From: Thermoflexibacter ruber
Lineage (GTDB): Bacteria; Bacteroidota; Bacteroidia; Cytophagales; Thermoflexibacteraceae
Reading direction: 5' to 3'
DNA length: 64,000 nt
Assembly (NCBI RefSeq): GCF_900113045.1
Contig: NZ_FONY01000003.1
Coordinates: 62,001-126,000, forward strand
The translations under genes and the position numbers were made by a program. Every line of letters begins with the position of its first letter. Within the stretch, counting starts at the first letter, position 1. This document shows, piece after piece, positions 25,984-35,198 of this stretch. The notes beneath the pieces were generated by a model. The model saw only the letters and a program-made list of their open reading frames with translations, did not search any database and was not told the origin of the DNA.

Positions 25984-26691
25984 ATGACTCTTAAGAGAAA
26001 AAATGCGATTATTCGCAAAGTAAAAGACATTACAATTAGTACAACGCTTACTTTGGCTCTATTGGGAAGTTCAGCCTTTTTACAAAGTTGCGAAGAAGAT
26101 GAGCATGAAGTTGTTTTTACTAAGAGCGTGCAAACATACATACAAGAAGTAGAACCTAACAAGTTTCAGATTGTGCATGAGGAAGTTGGCGAAGAGAACC
26201 AAGAGTCAAAAGCGTATATTAGTTATATGAATGGTACGACAAAAGTACTGACTATAGAAGAAGCACGCCAACTATTAGAGCAAGAACAACCAGATACTTT
26301 AGCACACCTGCTTAACCAGACAGTAGTGGACTCGAGTACTACTTCTTCTTTTAATAATACCTATCTTGACGGCAACCGCACGTATCGAGTTAATGGAAAT
26401 AGTAATGCCGAAGCGAGTGATTTGCAGACAAGAAATTACAGCAATGGAGAAACACAATACTATTATCATGGAGGCTCAAACCTAAGCACCTTGCTCTATT
26501 ACAGTGCCATAGGGAATATGTTAGGCAGACAGCACAGCTATCATGCCCCAGCCCATTTTTATCATTCGTCTGAGTCTTATCGTAGGTCTTTTGATAACCA
26601 CAGGACTGTGCGTAGTTCTATGACTACACGCCCTCGTAGCACGAGCAGTGGCTTTTTCAGTGGCTCCCGTTCTCGCTCATTTAGTAGTTAA
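25984..26691 (+). CDS. Putative lipoprotein with Ser/Tyr/His-rich C-terminus (UPF0441/YgiB-like layout)
   Basis: From the ATG at 25984 the product is 235 aa. A basic start and hydrophobic segment lead to a lipobox-like LQSC followed by an acidic stretch (EEDEHE). The middle is hydrophilic with coiled-coil character (IEEARQLLEQEQ). The end is low complexity, rich in Ser, Arg, Tyr and His (SGFFSGSRSRSFSS). The layout recalls the YgiB/UPF0441 lipoproteins, but the similarity is weak. Upstream in-frame codons to 25924 give no sensible signal peptide. The gene ends 2 bp from the convergent purK stop. Confidence 0.6.
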   Translation: MTLKRKNAIIRKVKDITISTTLTLALLGSSAFLQSCEEDEHEVVFTKSVQTYIQEVEPNKFQIVHEEVGEENQESKAYISYMNGTTKVLTIEEARQLLEQEQPDTLAHLLNQTVVDSSTTSSFNNTYLDGNRTYRVNGNSNAEASDLQTRNYSNGETQYYYHGGSNLSTLLYYSAIGNMLGRQHSYHAPAHFYHSSESYRRSFDNHRTVRSSMTTRPRSTSSGFFSGSRSRSFSS

Positions 26692-26693
26692 GA

Positions 26694-27839
26694 TTATGAG
26701 TATTCATCACTTACTACCTTTAAGTGATGTTTGACAAAATCTACTTTGCTATGTAGTCCTTCAGTAGTTTGGTCTAAAAGCGTTACATGCCCCATCTTTC
26801 TGAAAGGCTTGGTAACTGCCTTGCCGTAAAGATGTACGTATGCTCCCTCTAAGGCAAGCACTTTTTCTAAGTTTTCATATTGGGCTATTCCTGAAAATCC
26901 CGCCGCCCCGAGCAAATTGACCATAGCAGCAGGCATAATTGCATGGGTAGAGCCAAGAGGAAGATTCAAAATAGCCCGTAGATGTTGCTCATACTGAGAT
27001 ACATAGTTAGCCTCAATAGTATGATGACCGCTATTGTGCGGGCGGGGGGCTACTTCATTGACCAGTACTTGTTGGTCTTTGGTCAAAAACATTTCTACAG
27101 CTAAAAGCCCTACAAAATCCCATTTTTCTACTATCAAAGTAGCTATCCTATTTGCCTCCTGTTCCACTTCTTTAGAAATATTGGCAGGGGCAAATAAGTA
27201 CTCTACCAAATTATATACAGGATTGAAAACTAACTCTACTACGGGAAAGGTTTTTACTTCTCCATTTTCATTTCTGGCGACTATAACCGATATTTCTTTT
27301 TCAAAATCAATCAGTTTTTCTATCAAACTTGGAGCATCAAAACCTTTTGAAATATCATTTTCATTGAGAATTTTTTGCACACCTCTGCCGTCATATCCTT
27401 CTTTGCCCAGTTTCTGAACAGCAGGGAGAAAATCTTTGTATTTGGCTAAGTCTTCCCGATTTTCAATGAGTACGAACTCAGCCGTAGGAATACTATTTTT
27501 CTGGAAAAACTGTTTTTGTAGTCTTTTATCTTGAATTTCTCTAACAATGCTGGGTTTAGGAAAAACTCTGACTCCCTCTTTTACTAAGGCTTCCATTGCC
27601 TCTGTATTGACGTTCTCAATTTCTATGGTCAATACCTCTACCTCTTTGCCAAACTCATAAACAGTTTGATAATCAGTGAGTTTTCCTTGTATAAAATCAT
27701 TAGTTAGCACTTTGCAAGGGGCGTTGGCATCTGGGTCTAAAACTTTGCAAAGTACGTTGAGGTCTGCGGCAGCTTGGATTAGCATTTTACCCAACTGCCC
27801 ACCTCCTAAAATTCCTAAGCGTGTTTGTTTATAAGACAT
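26694..27839 (-). CDS. purK: N5-carboxyaminoimidazole ribonucleotide synthase
   Basis: PurK carboxylates aminoimidazole ribonucleotide with ATP and bicarbonate in purine synthesis. The 381-aa ATP-grasp protein begins with the typical LGILGGGQLGKMLIQAA. It contains VQKLGKEGYDGRGVQ, VNEVAPRPHNSGHHTIEA and the C-terminal HLYGKAVTKPFRKMGHVTLL. Its partner purE is not adjacent. The amino-acid permease gene lies 24 bp upstream on the same strand. Confidence 0.97.
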   Translation of the reverse strand: MSYKQTRLGILGGGQLGKMLIQAAADLNVLCKVLDPDANAPCKVLTNDFIQGKLTDYQTVYEFGKEVEVLTIEIENVNTEAMEALVKEGVRVFPKPSIVREIQDKRLQKQFFQKNSIPTAEFVLIENREDLAKYKDFLPAVQKLGKEGYDGRGVQKILNENDISKGFDAPSLIEKLIDFEKEISVIVARNENGEVKTFPVVELVFNPVYNLVEYLFAPANISKEVEQEANRIATLIVEKWDFVGLLAVEMFLTKDQQVLVNEVAPRPHNSGHHTIEANYVSQYEQHLRAILNLPLGSTHAIMPAAMVNLLGAAGFSGIAQYENLEKVLALEGAYVHLYGKAVTKPFRKMGHVTLLDQTTEGLHSKVDFVKHHLKVVSDEYS

Positions 27840-27863
27840 GGTTTTTATTTTTCTTGTCTGTGT

Positions 27864-29318
27864 TTATTCATTAGTTTTTACATATATCTTTCTCCAAAAG
27901 TAAATGCACGAAGCTATGCTCATTACGATTAGCCAAGCATAGGTAGAGTGAAAATACCAATGACTGACTGTGGCACTCGTATCTTTCCAAACATGAATTA
28001 TTAAAAAAATGGACAAAAAAACAATCCCTGTTACAGATAGCATATTTCTCCAAACTTTTGGAATGAGGCGGTTCATTTTCTCAGCAATGGCGAGGTTTCG
28101 CTTGGGGAGTATGTACCAAGTGAAGCACATGAGCAAGAAATTGACTAACATACTTGTTACCATGATGTCGACCCCTAAGAAAAAATCTCCTGCCCAATGA
28201 CTGCCCAACACACCTGCGGTAGCCACTAAGCCGCTCACAAACAAGGAATTGTCTGGGATATGTGTATGGGGGTTGATGTAGGCAAGTTTTTTAGGAAAAA
28301 TTCCGTCCTCTGCCCATGCAAAGAGCAGTCTGGACACAGCAAGTAACATAGCGGGTAAGTCATTCAAAAGGGCTACCGTAGCACCTACCAAGATGACCGC
28401 TCCCCAAGTGGGAGAGAGCAACAGGCTAAACAAACCCGCCACTGAAATATCTTTGTCTGCCGCCTCTTGGGCAATGAACTGCCAAGGTATGGCATGATAT
28501 ACTGCTGCCGTAAATACAAAATAAAAACTACTCACTACTAAAAAAGCCAAAATAATGGCTCTGGGTAAGAGTTTTTCAGGATTTTGGGCTTCGCCACCCG
28601 CTTGGGCTATGGAGTCAAAACCGATGAAACTGGCAAATAAAACTGCGGAGGCAGAAAAAAATATACCTAAACTGAAAACAGGATTTGTTGGGTTGATGAG
28701 GTTTTTTTCTTGTTTTGTCGATAAAATATGTGCAAAATCATTGTGATTGAAGTTGAACCCTACTACAATCACAATAGCACCCAGTCCAAACATAAGCATC
28801 ATCAATGGAATCACAGTGCGTTCGTAAAATCTCAGTCCTTTTCTATTAATCCATATAAAAAACCATAATATACCCAATGCCAGACCTACCCTTAGCCAGC
28901 CTATTTCCAAGTAAGACGCAAGTTCCTGCCATCCTAAAACGTAGGCTATATCTCTAAAAAAAGGAATGATAAGATAGCAAATAACCCCTATAACAATAGA
29001 TAACCCAAACCACTGAGAAAAACTTGCGATAAAGCCCAAATATGGACTTAATCCTCTACTTGCAAAAATATAACCCCCCCCCGGCACGGGCATAGTAGCA
29101 GACAGACTTGCATAGGCGAAAGCGGCAAGCAAGGCAGGAATAGCCGCAAAAATAAAGGCAGGCAATACCCATGTACCTATGCCTATGACATTTCGCTGAA
29201 TCATTACAGGTACTACATAAATAGATGCTCCCAGCATAGAGCATATTCCCGTAGCAGTTAGCCCTAACAAACCCAACTGACGTGAGAGAGTAATACTTGG
29301 CTTTGCCTTATTGCTCAT
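27864..29318 (-). CDS. APC-superfamily amino acid permease
   Basis: The 484-aa protein has about twelve to thirteen hydrophobic segments. APC-family features are the unwound TM1 segment (GLTATGICSMLGASIYVVP), the TM2 region with PVPGGGYIFASRGL, and the TM6 region FIGFDSIAQAGGEAQNPEKLLPRAI. It imports or exchanges an amino acid or amine; specificity is not visible. Its start overlaps the stop of the upstream membrane protein gene by 4 nt (ATGA), indicating translational coupling. Confidence 0.9.
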   Translation of the reverse strand: MSNKAKPSITLSRQLGLLGLTATGICSMLGASIYVVPVMIQRNVIGIGTWVLPAFIFAAIPALLAAFAYASLSATMPVPGGGYIFASRGLSPYLGFIASFSQWFGLSIVIGVICYLIIPFFRDIAYVLGWQELASYLEIGWLRVGLALGILWFFIWINRKGLRFYERTVIPLMMLMFGLGAIVIVVGFNFNHNDFAHILSTKQEKNLINPTNPVFSLGIFFSASAVLFASFIGFDSIAQAGGEAQNPEKLLPRAIILAFLVVSSFYFVFTAAVYHAIPWQFIAQEAADKDISVAGLFSLLLSPTWGAVILVGATVALLNDLPAMLLAVSRLLFAWAEDGIFPKKLAYINPHTHIPDNSLFVSGLVATAGVLGSHWAGDFFLGVDIMVTSMLVNFLLMCFTWYILPKRNLAIAEKMNRLIPKVWRNMLSVTGIVFLSIFLIIHVWKDTSATVSHWYFHSTYAWLIVMSIASCIYFWRKIYVKTNE

Positions 29319-30727
29319 ATCTTGCGAGCTTCTTTCTTTAAAAAGTAAAATTTCCCTTGTTTTGTGTAAGATTTTTGCAATATAGAGATTTTAGAAAAAA
29401 GTTTTTCTGCAAACCCTACTTCATCTATAATAATTTCTGGTAAGTCTTTTTCTAAGTTTTCATAAGTAGCTATCATACTTGCATAAGTATCCAAATAGGC
29501 AAAATGTGCTTGCGAAAGTTCCCAATCTAAGTAGGGAGTTGCAAGTTGGTTGTCGTGATAATAGGATAAGTTTTCGCCTAAGACCAATATTTTTTGCTGG
29601 CTAATATCAAATTCTTTAGGCTTGCTGACGTATAGATTTTCATAATTGATGTAATTTTGAAGCCTGCCCAACGGATACCCACTCGCATAACCATTGAAGC
29701 CTATCAATACTATGAAAGCTAAAAATAAAATTTCCTTCAATAGCTTTTTTCTGTATAGCAAAAAAAAGTAAGTAACAAAAAGGCTAAAGACAGGAGTGAG
29801 CAGAATAAGCTGATAAGTGCCAAAGTTAGGAGCAGAAACATTGCTGAGGAGTGCAACTGCTAACCAAATGAGCATAAGCAACTGTGTATTGCTTTGAAAG
29901 TTGATGAAAGAAGTTTCATTAAAAATTCTTAGCAAGGATATAATTAAAAAAAAGGAAGGCAAAAGCATCACGGCAATAATAGTTTTCCAAGATAGATAAG
30001 AAACCCAATTAAAGTCAAAAATATTGGACAAGAAGTTTTGGAAAAAGAAATGTAGCTTGCCTATCCAAAAATAATAAATGAAAAAAAAGCTGAATATGAA
30101 ACTGATACCGTAAATAAAAAGCAAATATTGGCGAGTAGAGGCTGTACGAAAAAGGGCAAAACCAATAGCAATAAAGATGATGAAAACAAAATTGGGCAGG
30201 TAAAGCAGTATAGCTATGCCTAAATAAATCCCTGTTTTGAAAATTTCATTATCAAAAGCCTCTTCATTGAGAGATAAAATATTTCTAAATACTAATAATA
30301 AAAAAGTCAGGGACATCAGAGAAGGCGAAAGTATGAGCATATCAAAAGTGCTACACGCAAAAAGAACATAAAACAAAGCAGGAAGATAGCTTTTTTCATT
30401 ATAAACATTTTTGCGAATCAGTACCCAATTAAAAAAAGCAGACTGTATAAATATTACTAACATCGCTAAGATGCGATAGGGCAATATGGAATTACCTAAA
30501 AAATAATACAAGCCCCTATAAATCAGAGCAGATAGGGGGGCTGTTTTGTCCCAAACCTCTACGTACATAGTAGCCCCCTGCCCCAGTTTCTCTCCTAAAA
30601 TTAGCCAATTCAGTTCGGGAAGGAGCAGTGGCGGTACTTGGAAAAAGAAAACAGCGCGTATCAAAACTAAAATTACCAATATACCAACTAATCTAAAAGG
30701 GTCATTGATTCTAAAAAAGCTAAGCAT
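29315..30727 (-). CDS. GT-C-like multispanning membrane protein
   Basis: The 470-aa protein has about ten hydrophobic segments and a soluble C-terminal tail of about 100 residues. The first extracytoplasmic loop has MYVEVWDKTAPLSALIYRGLYYFLG, resembling the acidic loop of GT-C glycosyltransferases (family 39-like, which read MYxDVWDxKPPL). This would fit transfer of a lipid-linked sugar in the envelope, but the assignment is by pattern only. It overlaps rbfA by 8 bp upstream and the permease by 4 bp downstream, so it is inside an operon. Confidence 0.65.
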   Translation of the reverse strand: MLSFFRINDPFRLVGILVILVLIRAVFFFQVPPLLLPELNWLILGEKLGQGATMYVEVWDKTAPLSALIYRGLYYFLGNSILPYRILAMLVIFIQSAFFNWVLIRKNVYNEKSYLPALFYVLFACSTFDMLILSPSLMSLTFLLLVFRNILSLNEEAFDNEIFKTGIYLGIAILLYLPNFVFIIFIAIGFALFRTASTRQYLLFIYGISFIFSFFFIYYFWIGKLHFFFQNFLSNIFDFNWVSYLSWKTIIAVMLLPSFFLIISLLRIFNETSFINFQSNTQLLMLIWLAVALLSNVSAPNFGTYQLILLTPVFSLFVTYFFLLYRKKLLKEILFLAFIVLIGFNGYASGYPLGRLQNYINYENLYVSKPKEFDISQQKILVLGENLSYYHDNQLATPYLDWELSQAHFAYLDTYASMIATYENLEKDLPEIIIDEVGFAEKLFSKISILQKSYTKQGKFYFLKKEARKI

Positions 30728-31106
30728 AGTTCTCCTCCTCGTCCTCTGTTGCAGGTGGAATATTTAAAGAATCTATCAGATTATTAATCTTTTCTGCCTC
30801 GTCGTAAGTATCATCTAAGAAAAATACAATATCTGGAATTATTCGTACTTCTTTTCTGATTTTTTCTCCCAAGAGTTTTTTTATCATAAATTTATCTTTC
30901 TGCAACTTTTCCAATTTTTCTTGGCTCTTTTCTTTTGGGAAAAAACTTAGATATACTTTTACTAAGGATAAATCAACACTTGCTCGGACTATAGTAACAG
31001 TAAGTAAACTGCCTTCCGCATACTCCTTAGCTTCTTTCTGAAAAATACTACTTAATTCCTTCTGAATCAAGCGAGAAAATTTTTTTTGTCTTGTGGTTTC
31101 TTCCAT
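30720..31106 (-). CDS. rbfA: Ribosome-binding factor A
   Basis: RbfA is a KH-like cold-shock protein needed for 16S rRNA 5'-end maturation and 30S assembly. The 128-aa product is of normal length. It shows the family segments RQKKFSRLIQKELSSIFQKE, LTVTIVRASVDLSLVKVYLSFFP and the C-terminal IPDIVFFLDDTYDEAEKINNLID. It overlaps the GT-C-like gene by 8 bp. It is not beside infB or truB as in many phyla. Confidence 0.94.
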   Translation of the reverse strand: MEETTRQKKFSRLIQKELSSIFQKEAKEYAEGSLLTVTIVRASVDLSLVKVYLSFFPKEKSQEKLEKLQKDKFMIKKLLGEKIRKEVRIIPDIVFFLDDTYDEAEKINNLIDSLNIPPATEDEEENYA

Positions 31107-31211
31107 GAAACAGCAATTATAATGAACTTATTTATCAGGCAAAGGTAGGTAAAATTTTCGGAATTAAAGACATACATCAAATATAAAACAAGATTGTTTG
31201 CAGAGCTTTTG

Positions 31212-32753
31212 CTACTTCTTTACAAAGAGGTAATAGTTCTCAGTGGTAATTTTTTCATAACCCGCACTTATTAAAAATTCAAAATCCTCGGTAGTATAAT
31301 TCCTAATTTTCAATAAGATAATAGCACCAAATTCTTGATTTTGAATAGCTTGGTATCTATTTAGATTTTGATAGTGTACTCTTTCATAAAACTCAGGGTG
31401 CGACTCACGTATCGTTCTCAGTTTTTTAAATTGGGTGCTTTGGGAATAATAGTTAAATACATGGCTGGCATCTGCCAAAATAGGTAGGGGAGTTTGCTGA
31501 GCAAGTTGGATAATTTGCCAGATTTCTTTCTTCTCGGCTTGATGCTTGGCACGAATTTGCTCAAATGGGATAGTAACAAATCCATAGATAGTTTCTGCTA
31601 AGATACAGAGTACTAAGATAAGTTTGACCACAAAACTATCAGATAAGCTTTTGATAATCAAAAGAGAGGCAAGTAAAATCAAAAGAAATGCAGGCATTAG
31701 ATAGGTATGATAAAGAGCAAAAGGCAACATAAAAAGTAAGTAGGCAAACCCGCAGAATAGCAAAAGTAACATTGGGTTCTCGACTCGATGATAATTTTTG
31801 ACTAAGGCAAATAAAGAAGTCAAAATCAAGATAGTCAATGAAATATGACCCAAGAAGAAATCTTTGATGACTGAAAGTAACCTAACCGACTGATACTCCT
31901 CGTTGCTGGCAAAGAAAATTCTGTAAGTATAATATGCCCAAGATTTTAGGCTTCCCCCTGTGTAAAAAAAACTTGGATTGAGCAAGAAAACCCATAGCAA
32001 AGTAAAGCATAATATTTTTGCTATTGCTTGGGGCTGGTTGCGGAAAGATAAAAAATAAAAAATACTTGTAAAAAATATAATAACAATGTAGGTTTCTAAC
32101 ATCAGTATCATCAATGCAATAGAAAAACTCAGTGATAGCTGAGTGGATAGCTTTTGCTCATCAGATTTAAAATTTTGTAGCTGAAGAAAGAAGAATAGAC
32201 AGCTCAGAGAAAAAAAAGAGTGAAAATTAGCCGTTTGGAAAGTGGAGGCAAAGATAGGGGAAATAAACAAAATAGAAAGCCCTATGAAAAAGTAGAAAAT
32301 AGGGTAGGGGAGGGGAGAGGATTTGAGGTAAAAGTAAAATAAAAGTGCGAATAGACTTAAAAGCAAGCAGTTACTTAGCACTATCCAATTTTCTGCACTT
32401 ATCTGCTTGCATAAAATCCAGACATATACGGGCAATACAGGGTGGAAATGTCTAAGCAGAAAAACATCTTCTTGCTCATCAGGCATTTCTTGTATTACTT
32501 TTTGAAGCAAAACGGTGTCGCTGACAAGTTTAGCATAACTATATCGGAGGAATTGTGAGAGGGTGGCACTGTTAGTTTCTAAGGCATTTCCTACGATACC
32601 TCGCTGAATGGCTTGTTGGTAATGTACCTCGTCCCAAGAAAGTACCCTATCTTTTTGACTATCAAATATCAAATAAAAAAAGACCACTGCACTGATACAA
32701 AGAACAATGCTAATTAAATTAAAAAAAATCTGATTTAAGGAGAGCCTTTTCAT
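31212..32753 (-). CDS. GT-C-like multispanning membrane protein
   Basis: The 513-aa protein has around ten to twelve hydrophobic segments and a soluble C-terminal stretch. Near the N-terminus it has [17 protein letters not shown], an acidic Asp-Glu loop as in family 39/GT-C glycosyltransferases, then [17 protein letters not shown]. It is a plausible membrane glycosyltransferase, unassigned as to substrate. Its ATG overlaps the stop of the small DUF2256 gene (ATGA), so translation is coupled. It is separate in sequence from the GT-C-like protein at 29315-30727. Confidence 0.62.
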   Translation of the reverse strand: MKRLSLNQIFFNLISIVLCISAVVFFYLIFDSQKDRVLSWDEVHYQQAIQRGIVGNALETNSATLSQFLRYSYAKLVSDTVLLQKVIQEMPDEQEDVFLLRHFHPVLPVYVWILCKQISAENWIVLSNCLLLSLFALLFYFYLKSSPLPYPIFYFFIGLSILFISPIFASTFQTANFHSFFSLSCLFFFLQLQNFKSDEQKLSTQLSLSFSIALMILMLETYIVIIFFTSIFYFLSFRNQPQAIAKILCFTLLWVFLLNPSFFYTGGSLKSWAYYTYRIFFASNEEYQSVRLLSVIKDFFLGHISLTILILTSLFALVKNYHRVENPMLLLLFCGFAYLLFMLPFALYHTYLMPAFLLILLASLLIIKSLSDSFVVKLILVLCILAETIYGFVTIPFEQIRAKHQAEKKEIWQIIQLAQQTPLPILADASHVFNYYSQSTQFKKLRTIRESHPEFYERVHYQNLNRYQAIQNQEFGAIILLKIRNYTTEDFEFLISAGYEKITTENYYLFVKK

Positions 32754-32899
32754 GAGGCTTTGGATTTATTTTGTCTGCACTTATCGCTACAATATTTTAC
32801 CTCGTCCCAGACCTTTTCCCATTTTTTTCTCCATTGGAACGGGCGGTGGCACACGGGGCAGATTTTTTCAGGTAAATCTGATTTTTTACGCATTTTCAT
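32750..32899 (-). CDS. DUF2256 small zinc-binding protein (49 aa)
   Basis: The minus strand encodes 49 residues starting [17 protein letters not shown], continuing with [19 protein letters not shown] and ending in SDKCRQNK. This is the DUF2256 pattern: two CxxC-like pairs (CPVC and CSDKC) that should bind zinc around an invariant FxWRKKWxxxWDEVxYC core. The function is unknown; members are widespread and often lie beside photolyase or unrelated genes. The stop overlaps the ATG of the downstream GT-C-like gene by 4 nt. A start two codons later is possible. Confidence 0.9.
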   Translation of the reverse strand: MKMRKKSDLPEKICPVCHRPFQWRKKWEKVWDEVKYCSDKCRQNKSKAS

Positions 32900-33064
32900 T
32901 GTCGAGGAAATTATTTGGACTACTTATCAACAATTTAAGAGCCTATTTTGCAAAAATAGGAGTGTAATTATTTAGTTAAAATTTGTTAATGAAATGTTTA
33001 TCTATCAAAATATGCAAAGGCTTTATTATTTTTAGAGTAAAAATAAATTTTCAAGTAAATAAAA

Positions 33065-34300
33065 GTGATACTTCGCAATAGCATATATGCCATTTTAACA
33101 CTTTTTTTAAGTGTGCTTGTTTTTGCTTATCTGAGCCTGAATAGACCAGATAAATACATAGATGAAATCATGTTTGCCCTGCTTTTGGCTTGCTTGTTTG
33201 TGTTATACATGGTGGTATATTTCTTACTATTGCGTCCGTTGGGGAGGCTGGCAAGACAAAGTTCAAAAATTGCCAAAGGAGATTTGAACCAGCCTATCAT
33301 ACAGACAGCTTTTGGAGAAATAGATGAAATTGCTAAATCCATCAACTTGATAACGAGTAATATAAAACAAGCAACTGAATTTATCAAGAAAATAGAAAAA
33401 GGCAATATAGACATCAGTACGCAAACTTTGCAAGGCAACGATAGCTTGTCAAGAGCCTTAGTCAATATGAGCTGGCAAATCCAAAAAATAGCGGAGGAAG
33501 AGCAACAACGCAACTGGGCTACTGAGGGCATGGCACAGTTTGTTTATATTTTGCGTTCTAATAACGATGATATACAGGCACTTTGCGATAACATCATTAC
33601 TAACTTAGTCAAATATTTAAAAGTTCAGCAGGGAGGTCTATTTGTGGTCAATGATACTACTTTGCCTATAGAAAAACGTTACTTAGAATTATATGCCTGC
33701 TATGCCTATGACGAAAAAAAGTACATGCACAAACGCATAGAAATAGGTGAAGGCTTGATAGGGCAAACCTATATACAGAACGAAACCTTGCAACTAAATG
33801 ATATTCCCGCAGACTATACTAAGGTCATATCGGGCTTAGGAGAAGCCAGCCCAAAACACTTGCTTATCGTACCTATGCGGGTCAATCAGGAAGTTTTTGG
33901 CTTGTTAGAGCTTGCCTCCTTCAATCCTTTCCCTAGCTATCAAATCCAATTTATAGAAAAGTTAGGGGAAAATATAGCTGCGACTATTTCCAACGTAAAA
34001 GCCAATGAGAAAACTAAGCAACTGCTCGAGGAAGCACAACTCCTTGCTGAGCAGTTAAGGGCGCAAGAAGAAGAAATGCGTCAGAATGTAGAAGAGTTAC
34101 AGTCCACCCAAGAAGAAATGGCTCGCAAGCAACAAGAATTGGAAGCTACCAACAAAAAAATGGAATCAAATGAGATAGTCCTCAAAAAAGCCTTAGACAA
34201 AGGAAAAAATAAAGAGCAGGAATTTATACAAAAGCTCAAAGATAAAGAAGAGGAAATAAATCAGTTAAAACAAGAATTAGCAAGTGTTAAAAAAACTTAA
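33065..34300 (+). CDS. HAMP-GAF sensory protein without an output domain
   Basis: The 411-aa product (GTG start) has two transmembrane segments (about 4-24 and 34-56). A HAMP linker follows (RPLGRLARQSSKIAKGDLNQPI...FGEIDEIAKSINLI), then a GAF domain (about 160-320; IGEGLIGQTYIQNETLQLNDIP, LLIVPMRVNQEVFGLLELAS) and a long coiled coil (about 320-411; EEEMRQNVEELQSTQEEM). In related Bacteroidota proteins the coiled coil leads into a PAS or kinase domain; here the protein simply ends. It may act through protein-protein contacts or be a truncated sensor. The short spacing to coaX (65 bp) suggests linkage. Confidence 0.82.
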   Translation: MILRNSIYAILTLFLSVLVFAYLSLNRPDKYIDEIMFALLLACLFVLYMVVYFLLLRPLGRLARQSSKIAKGDLNQPIIQTAFGEIDEIAKSINLITSNIKQATEFIKKIEKGNIDISTQTLQGNDSLSRALVNMSWQIQKIAEEEQQRNWATEGMAQFVYILRSNNDDIQALCDNIITNLVKYLKVQQGGLFVVNDTTLPIEKRYLELYACYAYDEKKYMHKRIEIGEGLIGQTYIQNETLQLNDIPADYTKVISGLGEASPKHLLIVPMRVNQEVFGLLELASFNPFPSYQIQFIEKLGENIAATISNVKANEKTKQLLEEAQLLAEQLRAQEEEMRQNVEELQSTQEEMARKQQELEATNKKMESNEIVLKKALDKGKNKEQEFIQKLKDKEEEINQLKQELASVKKT

Positions 34301-34365
34301 CCCACTCTAAGTTTTTATGAAAATTGACCAACTTTGTGGCTTTGATAAAATAAAAAAGATTTTTA

Positions 34366-35139
34366 ATGCCTATGAACTTGGCAATAGATGTGGGAAATAC
34401 CTCTGCCAAAGCCGCTTTATTTGATAAAGAAAGATTGACAAGAAGGATAGAAGATTTAGACGAGTCATCGCTAAAAGTAATACTATCACAAGAGAGAATT
34501 GAAAATATGATTGTTTCCTCTGTCAATACTTATTCAGAAAAATTGCTTAGTTCTTGTGTCCCACCTCTTGCTTCTCAGCATATTCCTATTTTCAAACTCA
34601 ATTATCAACTTCCCTTGCCTATCAAGATTTTGTACCAAACTCCAGAAACCTTGGGCATGGATAGAGTAGCGGCCGTAGTAGGTGCAACGCTTGTATGCTC
34701 AAATACGAATAGTTTAGTAATAGATGCAGGTACTTGTATCACTTTTGATTTCATAGATGCAAGTAAAAACTATCATGGAGGAGCTATTACGCTTGGGGTA
34801 GCGATGAGGTTCAAGGCTTTGCATGAGTTTACAGCTAAACTTCCCTTGTTTTCAAAAGCGAGCTTTGATGCAACTGCTTCTTTTATAGGCAAAAGCACAG
34901 AGTCTTCCATAACAAATGGAGTGGTTTATGGGGTAGCCCATGAAATCAAAGGAATGATAGAAAAATATATCTCAACGTTTGGCAATATGAATGTAATCCT
35001 CTGCGGGGGCGATGCTCCTTTTTTACATGAAAATCTTAAAGAAAAATTAGCAGATATTTCTACTAATGTAGTGATAGAGAAAGACCTGTTGTTTTTAGGT
35101 TTAAATCAAATTTTACTATATAATCTAAATCGAAATTAA
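34366..35139 (+). CDS. coaX: Type III pantothenate kinase
   Basis: CoaX phosphorylates pantothenate, the first step of CoA synthesis. The 257-aa ASKHA-fold protein shows LAIDVGNTSAKAALF (phosphate 1 motif), ETLGMDRVAAVVGA, VIDAGTCITFDF (phosphate 2) and GGAITLGVAMR, all type III hallmarks. The start may be the third codon (ATG at 34372). An outer-membrane protein gene follows after 59 bp, an order common in Bacteroidota. Confidence 0.95.
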   Translation: MPMNLAIDVGNTSAKAALFDKERLTRRIEDLDESSLKVILSQERIENMIVSSVNTYSEKLLSSCVPPLASQHIPIFKLNYQLPLPIKILYQTPETLGMDRVAAVVGATLVCSNTNSLVIDAGTCITFDFIDASKNYHGGAITLGVAMRFKALHEFTAKLPLFSKASFDATASFIGKSTESSITNGVVYGVAHEIKGMIEKYISTFGNMNVILCGGDAPFLHENLKEKLADISTNVVIEKDLLFLGLNQILLYNLNRN

Positions 35140-35198
35140 ATACCGTATTGCGTTCAATTAAAATATTGTATTCATCAATGTCTGAAAATACATCAAAT

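Noticed and set aside
32752-32975. Two overlapping 71-codon plus-strand ORFs
   Set aside because: Both are antisense to the DUF2256 gene, which shows clear zinc-binding motifs.
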